A DNA stretch of 64,000 nucleotides from Aldrovandia affinis. Taxonomy: Eukaryota; Chordata; Actinopteri; Notacanthiformes; Halosauridae. Position numbers and translations under genes: made by a program. This document shows positions 56,185-64,000 of the stretch, piece after piece (within the stretch, counting starts at the first letter, position 1; each line of letters starts with the position of its first letter). The stretch spans positions 563,501 to 627,500 of the forward strand of contig JAINUG010000116.1 in assembly GCA_029706075.1 (NCBI GenBank), written 5' to 3'. The notes under the pieces were generated by a model, which saw only the letters and a list, made by a program, of their open reading frames with translations, was not told the DNA's origin and ran no database searches.

Positions 56185-57012
56185 AGTGTCTTAACAGGAT
56201 GCAGACCATGGGTCTCATCCACACACTAGAACAGTGTCTTAACAGGATGCAGACCGTGGGGCTCATCCACACACTAGAACAGTGTCTTAACAGGATGCAG
56301 ACCATGGGGCTCATCCACACACTAGAACAGTGTCTTAACAGGATGCAGACCGTGGGGCTCATCCACACACTAGAACAGTGTCTTAACAGGATGCAGACCG
56401 TGGGGCTCATCCACACACTAGAACAGTGTCTTAACAGGATGCAGACCGTGGGGCTCATCCACACACTAGAACAGTGTCTTAACAGGATGCAGACCGTGGG
56501 TCTCATCCACACACTAGAACAGTGCCTTAACAGGATGCAGACCGTGGGGCTCATCCACACACTAGAACAGTGTCTTAACAGGATGCAGACCGTGGGGCTC
56601 ATCCACACACTAGAACAGTGTCTTAACAGGATGCAGACCATGGGGCTCATCCACACACTAGAACAGTGTCTTAACAGGATGCAGACCGTGGGGCTCATCC
56701 ACACACTAGAACAGTGTCTTAACAGGATGCAGACCGTGGGTCTCATCCACACACTAGAACAGTGTCTTAACAGGATGCAGACCGTGGGGCTCATCCACAC
56801 ACTAGAACAGTGTCTTAACAGGATGCAGACCGTGGGGCTCATCCACACACTAGAACAGTGTCTTAACAGGATGCAGACCGTGGGGCTCATCCACACACTA
56901 GAACAGTGCCTTAACAGGATGCAGACCGTGGGGCTCATCCACACACTAGAACAGTGTCTTAACAGGATGCAGACTGTGGGGCTCATCCACACACTAGAAC
57001 AGTGTCTTGCAT
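56185..57012 (+). repeat. 48-bp minisatellite, ~17 copies
   Basis: Units start AACAGTGTCTTAACAGGATG and end CATCCACACACTAG, with a few C/T and G/A variants. The unit length is a multiple of three, which keeps frames open on both strands; no start or splice context supports coding. Confidence 0.95.
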
Positions 57013-57859
57013 TGTTATAAATAATTTTCAGAAATGTCATTAAATCAAGGACATTCCAATCTGTCGACTCATGAATCAGTCAACAGTGTGAAGACTGTTG
57101 GCTCAGAGTTTCATTAATCAAGTTAAGGAAGGCCTATTGATTACTTATTGAGTTATTACTGAATTAAAATTAATAAACTATGAACTCATGCAACTATAAA
57201 CTAATTATATTCATTTAACTTCAATATAATGCATTTTTAAAAGGCATTTAAAATATCTGGAAAAGGCTGAACATGAGGCATACCTTAATATCATCAGTGA
57301 TACCCCTATACACACCTCCAGCTTAAGTGTGTCTCCAGAGGAGTGTTAAACCAAATAACAGTATTTGGATTAGCAGACAAACAAGGCTAGTACACTGGGC
57401 TTGTTTCTGGGATTAACCTTGAATTATGTGCTGACGTTTACCATGGAACAGAGGAAAGGAACACTGAAAGCTCCAATTTTATTAATATTCATGCTTAGAG
57501 ATTAGACTCTGGTTAAACTTGTTTCATTTACAGAGGAAGGCAGTTTAGAATCCTCCCAAACTGAAACCATGCTGCATAATCTTGGAATATATATTTTTAT
57601 GCTGTTTATAAATGTCCAATTCAGCAAGCAAACAAGCAAGCTCCCCAAGCAAACAGGGAGTTCAGAGGATAATTCAAGGTTGCCGGCATTCTTCCCCTCC
57701 TGTTACACGTTGGGGCGTTTGAGTCACAAGATCCTAGTATTGACCCCCCCCCCCCTTTACCCAGAACACCCCCTTCATCTGTAGAGAGAGGGGAGGAGCC
57801 ATGTGAGGGGGTGTGACCCTGTGGGCCATGTGAGGAATGTGACACAGGGGCTCAGAAAA

Positions 57860-58045
57860 GCAGCTCTCTTATGGTAAAGGGGGTGTGGAAGGGCCAACAG
57901 GCACCAGCCAATAGAGTGGGGCCCTGGGTGGACACCTCCACCCCTCCAGCAGCTGGCAGTCAGTGTACAGCTCCACCCTGGAGAGGGAGATGGACAGGGC
58001 CATCTCTGTGCCACTCTCCATCCCAGAGGAACATGGCAGGGAACA
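57860..58045 (-). pseudogene. TSPN exon, part 2, frame broken
   Basis: Three TSPN blocks lie in order but in different frames: DGEWHR (near 58020), MALSISLSRVELYTDCQLLE, and VEVSTQGPTLLAGACW. Clade B chains read DGKWHRVALSV...DC...VDTNGITVFGTR here. One extra base after WHR and a further shift after QLLEG break the reading, and I find no clean donor. This looks like a decayed exon; sequencing error is the alternative. Confidence 0.5.
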
Positions 58046-58111
58046 GCCAAGGGAAACAGCGGGACAACTTGGTTTGACTTGGTTTAGAAAGATACAGGAC
58101 ACAGAGAATGA

Positions 58112-58352
58112 CCAGGCTGGCAGTGTAGTGTAATGGGTAGGGAACTGGGCTTGTAACTCAGAGGTTGCAGGTTCAATTCCCAGGTGGGGCACTGCTGGGT
58201 GTACCCTTGAGCTAAAGGTACTTAACTTGCATTGCTTCAGTAAAATATCCAGCTGTATAAATGGATTGCATGTAAAGAAATGTAAACTGTGTAAGTCGCT
58301 CTCGATAAGAGCGTCTGCTAAATGCCTAAAATGTAAATGTAAATGTAATTAT
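58112..58352 (+). mobile_element. Type A SINE
   Basis: Full-length copy between the two TSPN exon remnants. Confidence 0.85.
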
Positions 58353-58607
58353 GGACTTCATTCATGTTGTAAGCTTGAATTGTTCAGTAGATACCCAACT
58401 GTATAAAATTATTACTGCACTACACGTTCATGTGTAAAATACAGATTCACCTAGCTACTGTATTAATTTAATATTAACTTTAATTCTAAAATAAGACTTT
58501 ATACTCTTATACTCATTTGAAACCTTTACAGCTTTTAATTATATGGACCAAAATGAAACGACGATTCTGTGACCTTATTTTCCTCCAGTGTACGCTGTCA
58601 TAGATTT

Positions 58608-59128
58608 AATGTCATAGATTTACCTCCAGTCACTCATCACACCCTACACCCCAGCCAGACCCCTCCGCTCAGCCTCCTCTGGCAAACTGACTGTCCCATC
58701 CCTCCGGGCGCCCGGCAGCCGCTCCTCGCGGTCTCACCTCTTCTCTGATCTTCCCGCACGGTCAGGACTGCAGAATCACTTCTTCTGCAAGAGACTCAAA
58801 ACCCACCTTTTCAGACTCCACTACCACTGAATTCTGTACATCTAGCTAATTGTCATCACCACTGCCTACTTGTTTAAGACTTTTTGTATATGTATACTTG
58901 TTTACTCCTCAAAAAAACTAAAACAAATTTTTTTTTACTAACCTTTTCCTTCTCAGTGTTACAGGTATGGTATGCAGCCGCCAACAATGATGTCTATCGC
59001 TGTATTACTGCACTGATCTCTTGCGCAAACAATGATTGATCTTACCATGTATTAATGCACATCTTATAAGTCGCTCTGGATAAGAGCGTCTGCTAAATGC
59101 TTAAAATGTAAATGTAATGTAATGTCAC
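58608..59128 (+). mobile_element. L2-clade LINE 3' end
   Basis: Plus-strand reading includes [36 protein letters not shown] and CKRLKTHLFRLHYH then a stop: the end of an L2-type ORF2. A 3' UTR and the GGATA stem-loop tail with TGTAA repeats follow, directly against the TSPN exon at 59129. Confidence 0.85.
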
Positions 59129-59309
59129 GGGCCTAGCTCCCTCATAGCGATGACTCCAGGTGGTGATGAAGGTGAGCAGGCTTGGTCCAAGGTGCACCTG
59201 CAGCTCCAGCTCCTCCCCTCCCTCTCCCAACACCGCCAACAGGCTCCTCCCCTCCCTCCACAGCCCTCGCACCTGCAGCCGAATCACTATGCTTAGGTCA
59301 TCAGCAAAC
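59129..59309 (-). pseudogene. TSPN (laminin-G-like) exon, part 1, possibly no longer used
   Basis: Open frame after a GTTTCAG acceptor, containing FADDLSIVIRLQVRGLW, then RSLLAVLGEGGEELELQVHL and a GPSLLTF block. This matches the FPEDFS...FLLSVY...LGRSPVFL pattern and exon start of the TSPN domain in clade B collagens. The usual end (YEDHTGKPGPEDYPLF) is replaced by TTWSHRYEGARP, where a LINE/SINE tail begins and only a weak GTGACA donor remains. The insertion may have removed the true end of the exon. Confidence 0.55.
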
Positions 59310-60650
59310 CTGAAACTCACACAGACACCATGCCATTTGCATTGTGAACAATTTCATCTCTAATCTATGTATAAATAACAACAATAAATTATATTTAACA
59401 ATAGCCTATGAGATCTGTTGTTCTGACCACTTTCACACAAAACGTATAGTAGTATTAAAGTATTAGTAAACAGGACAATATTTCTGTCAATTATATAATG
59501 AATTTCAAGATTCAGCAATGCCCAAGACAAGGGTGATGTCACATTTTGAAATAACAGTCATTGCAACAATCCTAGAAATGTAATTGACATATATAAAAGA
59601 TGATAATATTTAAATATTATTACATTCATTTTCATTTATACATTTTTTTTAGTGTCTCACATGAGTGGGCAACCTGAACTTGAATATCGAGATGTCGGAT
59701 TTTAGCACTGGGATGAATTTGTCAGCTTTGTGATAAACTTTGCACAGGCATGTGAAACTAGTCTGGCAGGAAGAACAGGGTTACAGTATGTCTATGCATT
59801 ATAGAGGGCCCTTTAAACCTTCAAAATGAAACATTGATTTTCATCACTGTTTATTTTGAAGCATTATTACTGTAAATCCTTCTTAAAAGTCACATTCAAT
59901 TGATGGCGTAACATGTTAAATTGCATTCATCTGGATTATGTGATTAATTATTACTGTCTGTGTTTTTAAACCATTTTTATCTCCCATTTAAATGTTTTCT
60001 CACGATGAAATTTGGAATGCCAAATTTGCTATCTGGTATTTGGTATTAGCCACATCCGTCACCAGATCCGCCGTTGATTCGTGAGAGTGCGGAGCGACCC
60101 AAAGTGTGTGGTGTCTGGAGCCTCTGCTTCAGAGGGACACATCGCCCAGGAGGCCCTGCTCTACATTTGAATTATTTGTCGTACACAGAGGACCCTTCTG
60201 AGCTTGGTCATTTCATATAATGAGGTGAAATTAGTTAATGAATGAATGAATGTGGAGGTGTACACAGTGTCCCAATGGCCGTGGGGACTCTGACTGCACA
60301 GCTCTGGGGTCTTGCTGGGGCCCAAACGCTCTCTCTGTGTGGATGGGGGGGGGTGGCGTATTCCCCAATCTCACAGGCCAAACACCCTGAATAATCCAGA
60401 GACATTAAAATATTAGACATTTGAAGCAGATGTTTTGATGTTTGAAAGTTTGTGATGTTTGCTGCCCTAAAAGAGGTAACTGAGACACCTGTGTTTGAGG
60501 GAGTTTAGAGTCTGTTGTACATCAGTGGTGATCAGTCTCTCCGCAAATGTTTTTTTTTTTTTTTCACATCAAAATGAAAATAATCTACTAACTGTGATAA
60601 AGGGCATGCACAGTCATTATAATCACAGTATTATTCAAGATATCAGATCA
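59310..60650. other. No gene recognised
   Basis: AT-rich sequence upstream of the TSPN remnant; no promoter, exon or repeat I can support. Confidence 0.35.
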
Positions 60651-60652
60651 CA

Positions 60653-61022
60653 GGGCCTCCCGGGTGGTGTAGCGGTTATAACGTTCGATGCTGGCCACTA
60701 CAACCGGGGTTCCATTCCACCGGCCGCGCCAGAGCCGACTCTGGCCGGGAGTGCCACTGTGGGGTGGCAATTGGCTGTCCGCCCCAGGGAGGGGGGGGGG
60801 AAGATGACAGGAAGTTTGCTGCGCACAGGAGTGGCTCTGGAGTCCCGGAGTTATGGTCGACAGTCTCGGAGGAGACGATACTTCACCTTTGTCATTGCCG
60901 GTCTCAGGGCTACGACAGCGAACTCACAATACGAGGGGGGGATTGGCATGAAAAATAGAGGGTGTAATTAGCTACTAAATTGGGAGAAAATGGGATAAAA
61001 TCAGAAACGAAAATTAAAAAAA
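60653..61022 (+). mobile_element. Type C SINE
   Basis: Full-length plus copy: head GGCCTCCCGGGTGGTGTAGC through tail TAGCTACTAAATTGGGAGAA. Confidence 0.85.
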
Positions 61023-61439
61023 GATAATAGATTTTGACTGGATCTCTCCCTCAGTGTAGAACGGTGCACTTGAATGGGGGCATGCGCTCACTCAGAGCTT
61101 GTTAAAAGCCCTCAGACTGAAGCCGTTTGAGCTTCTGAGTAGTCCCTCTGTGAAGTTACCCTCACACAGTTTAACCCGGCTGGCCATGTTTTCCCACATC
61201 TGTTTGCCTGAAGTGCAGGAGGAGCGCTCGGCTCTGTTCTAAGATCAGAGGCCTCACCTGACGGAATGGGAGCAAAGAGCAGGAAGAGGGGAGCGTTCCG
61301 CGGCGTTCCGGGCTGTCATGCCACTCATGCAGAAATCTCTCCGAGCAGCCCTTTATGGAGGTCAGGTAGGAGGCTGGCCGGTTGAAATTAGCTCATTGTA
61401 GAGGAATAAAGAGATGAGCTGGTGTATTTTTTATTTTTA

Positions 61440-61520
61440 CATTTCAGTATAGGTGGTCCCAGTGGGAATTGAACCCACAACCTAACAATGCCATGCTTTC
61501 CTACTGAGCCACACAGAACC
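61440..61520 (-). mobile_element. Type B SINE, 5' fragment
   Basis: Head and B-box only, no tail. Confidence 0.65.
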
Positions 61521-61582
61521 AGTTCAGTAGGCTGGGTGGTTGAAATGAGCTCATTGTAGAGACATAAAGAGATGAGCTGGTG

Positions 61583-61812
61583 TACTTACATTTACATTTT
61601 AGGCATTTAGCAGACGCTCTTATCCAGAGCGGCTTACAAGATGTGCATTAATACATGGTAAGATCAATCATAGTTTGCGCAAGAGATCAGTGCAGTAATA
61701 CAGTGATAGACATTGTTGTAGGCAGCTGAATACCATACCTGTAACACTGGGAAGGAAAAGGTTCAGTGGTATTGGAGTCTGAAAAGGTGGGTTTTGAGTC
61801 TCTTGCGCAAGT
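61583..61812 (-). mobile_element. L2-clade LINE 3' end
   Basis: Reverse copy of the 3' UTR and tail seen at 58860-59125, truncated at the ORF2 end. Confidence 0.75.
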
Positions 61813-62204
61813 GAATATTTAAGATGTACAGTAATATCAATATATCATTGCATCATTAGCCTGATCAGAAACCAAAACATGTATGATTAAATAGACTCAA
61901 AAAAAAAAGAGCTCAAATTAAGATAACATGATAATATGACTTTACAGGTTTAAAGGCACATCTTTGGAGTAAACACCAAAAGCACAGTGTTCTAGGCGCT
62001 TGATTGGTCTCTTAAACTCACACTTCCATGTCTGCATGTAGCCATACAACAGCCTGTCAACAATGTAATTTTTTTGTAAAATTATACATTTCAAGGAAAA
62101 ACTGTAAGCTCACCTCAAATAAACACTATGGATTGGGATTCAAGAACCAGGACTAGATGTGATCTGAACATCAAGCTACTACATAGAAAGTATATCTACT
62201 TATT

Positions 62205-62365
62205 TTTTCTCTTAAATTTAGTTTTTCTCCTAATTTGGTAGCCAATTACACTCACTCCGAGACGGCACTCGCCAAGCTGACAACCGTAACTCCGGCACCC
62301 CAGAGCCACTCCTGTCCCTGGGGCGGACAGCCAATTGCCGACTCTAGCGCGGTCGGGGAATCGAA
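62205..62365 (-). mobile_element. Type C SINE, internally deleted
   Basis: Tail ATTGGCTACCAAATTAGGAG and pieces of body and head. Confidence 0.65.
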
Positions 62366-62369
62366 GTCT

Positions 62370-63750
62370 TAAATACTGCTGATTCAGTAAAGAGAATGCA
62401 ACACTTTTTAAAAGGGCAATGAAAGGGAACTCATCGACTGCTGCTCTGAATTTGCTCGAGGTCTACACTGAAAGTTACTGTGCAGGTAAAGATACCTGTA
62501 TGAGTCTGGTGGTACTCACCTCTAGACAGGGTTACTGGGGATGCCAGTGACTGTCCTCCTCGCTCTCATCCCATCCAGAGTGGGGAGGGAGGGGCCAGTG
62601 TGCAGACAGGGAGACGGACCCTACCCAGGCATCTGATACCTGCAGCCAGATGCCCCCAGGGCCAGGAGAATCCCAGATCATCCCACAGGCCTGTGTGTCC
62701 ATGGAGACGGCAGATGTTCACATGCTGGGCACAGAACTCCTCACCGGACCGCCGTTAGTCCCCTCATGCAGGAGTGAGGCGTTTGAGCCCAGGCTGGCTC
62801 CTGCTCTGCTCCACCGCCCTGGTGGTCATTCTCATACTAAACCACAGGTGTGTTTAATGTTTGAGGAAAAAGACAAAGCTCCACTTTATAACTGTAGCTA
62901 CAAACACAAACGGGAGAGGGTTTTTTTTTGTTTTTTTTTTTTTTACACAAAGCAGTTTTTGAGGATGGGAAGAAAAACAAGCAAAATCTGAAATAAAACA
63001 ATCATCATTAATGCTTATTGACGATTGCTATTTTAATTCAGATTGTCTGGTTCAAAAAGCGAAATCTCCAGTTATTTTCAGGTTTGTGAAACCATTAAAC
63101 CCACAACAACAACCTGTGAGGTGTCATCATGGCATGGCGGCCATTTTTATTCAAGAGCATCAGTCATTTTGATTGGTCCTTTTGCACAGAGACTGTAAAA
63201 CATAATCCTTCACATAACAAAGTATTTTGTCAAAGATATAGACAGGCATCTATATTGAAATATAAAGAGTGCAATAAATGAGACATTTGATGTATTTATA
63301 TATACTACATACATATATATATGAACCAGTAAGCATTTCTATACCAGAAATTCAGGTGCAACATTGACCCTTTTTAGTTTAGTATGTTTCACAGAACAGT
63401 GACTTCACACAGGCCAGTAAAACATGGAGCAAATACTTCCTATTCACATTTCAGTGACGCATCCACAAAACAAAGTACAACACATTACGTCATACATAAT
63501 TGCTCTCTTGGGAATAATACATGTTTCAAATTCTGGGCTTCTGGCTCCTCTTAAAAAAAACGTAAAAAACCCCCAAAACTCATATCGTTTTGTTGCATGT
63601 TTTAAACAAAAATAGAACTGACGTACGTATTGAGAGGGAAAAGCATCGTACGTCTCTTCCGATGTCTCGAATAACATCGATGAATTTGAATATCGCAGGT
63701 GGAAATGATTTGATCATGATTTTGAGCAAGCTGTGACAGCTAAGCCTGAT
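62370..63750. other. No gene recognised
   Basis: A GC-richer block at 62520-62850 has splice-like GT sites on the minus strand, but its frames are broken and I could not tie it convincingly to a TSPN first exon. Confidence 0.3.
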
Positions 63751-63752
63751 TT

Positions 63753-63780
63753 TCACTCGTCCTCCACGCGGCTGACTTTC
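63753..63780 (-). CDS. Weak candidate terminal exon of a neighbouring gene
   Basis: After a good polypyrimidine acceptor (CCTCTCCACAG), a 28-bp open stretch reads KVSRVEDE then TGA. The rest of the gene would lie beyond the window. Too short to identify. Confidence 0.15.
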
Positions 63781-64000
63781 CTGTGGAGAGGAGCAGGATC
63801 GCTGATAAAGGTAACCGCATTAACATCTCTCCAGTATTAATAACACAAACAGCTATTCATATCAGAAAAGCTTTAAGAGCAAGGCATTTTGGGGGCAAAG
63901 GAGTCAGTGTACAGCGGAGGAGAAATCATGTCCCTGGTAAAAGCCACTGCAGTTTGTATTGATATGAGTCATCCCACAGAGGCCAAAGACATTCTCATAA

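Noticed and set aside
56147..57040. Open frames of 273 and 297 codons on opposite strands
   Set aside because: Both are readings of the 48-bp minisatellite; no coding signature, splice sites or homology.
7392..61520. True tRNA genes at the GGTTCTGTGTGGCTCAG and related heads
   Set aside because: All carry SINE bodies and tails, and are dispersed repeats, not stand-alone tRNA genes.
62520..62850. First TSPN or signal exon of the collagen gene
   Set aside because: Only loose resemblance (QVSDAW...SLSAHWPLP), with stops in every frame before the best donor.

Overview
The window is vertebrate, intron-rich DNA from a ray-finned fish. It holds many tRNA-headed SINEs, an L2-clade LINE whose 3' tail has the GGATA stem-loop described for eel UnaL2, hAT and foldback MITE elements, and a split collagen gene of vertebrate type. 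An early-branching teleost, perhaps eel-like, would fit the retroelements, but the species cannot be fixed from sequence alone.

One gene fills most of the window on the minus strand (about 55.35 kb down to 5.33 kb): a fibrillar collagen alpha chain. I read 62 coding exons. In gene order they are a short signal-peptide exon (55312-55350, tentative), a large cysteine-free Ser/Thr/acidic exon (about 49029-50156), two exons for a short minor helix plus a linker (46012-46065, 45242-45361), 53 exons for the main Gly-X-Y helix (41984 down to 9940), and five exons for the C-propeptide (COLFI) ending at a stop at 5334-5336. All phases agree and the chain would be about 1,708 residues. The helix is about 1,017 residues, close to the 1,014 of classical fibrillar collagens, and is built of 45/54/108-bp exons.

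Several things make the gene odd. (1) The first C-propeptide exon is present twice, almost identically, in a 1.1-kb tandem duplication whose junction lies inside a SINE. At 151 bp it cannot be used twice in one transcript. (2) The helix has nine breaks in the Gly-X-Y register, including a +1/-1 residue pair that cancels. (3) Remnants of TSPN (laminin-G-like) exons, typical of clade B/C collagens, lie upstream at 59.1-59.3 kb and 57.8-58.1 kb; the second has shifted frames, so the N-terminal domain appears to be decaying or bypassed. (4) The second C-propeptide cysteine is replaced by Thr. I could not assign the gene to a named orthologue. C-propeptide wording and the TSPN exons point to clade B (COL5/COL11-like), strongly diverged.

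The rest is flank and intron. From 1 to 4.9 kb there is no recognisable gene. From 55.4 to 64 kb lie the TSPN remnants, a 48-bp x ~17 minisatellite, LINE/SINE copies and a weak candidate terminal exon of a neighbour near 63.75 kb. Introns carry at least five SINE types. One type has its tRNA-derived head tandemly amplified (6 to 12 heads) at four loci. Exon edges were placed by eye from splice consensus, phase and Gly-X-Y register; no RNA evidence was available.
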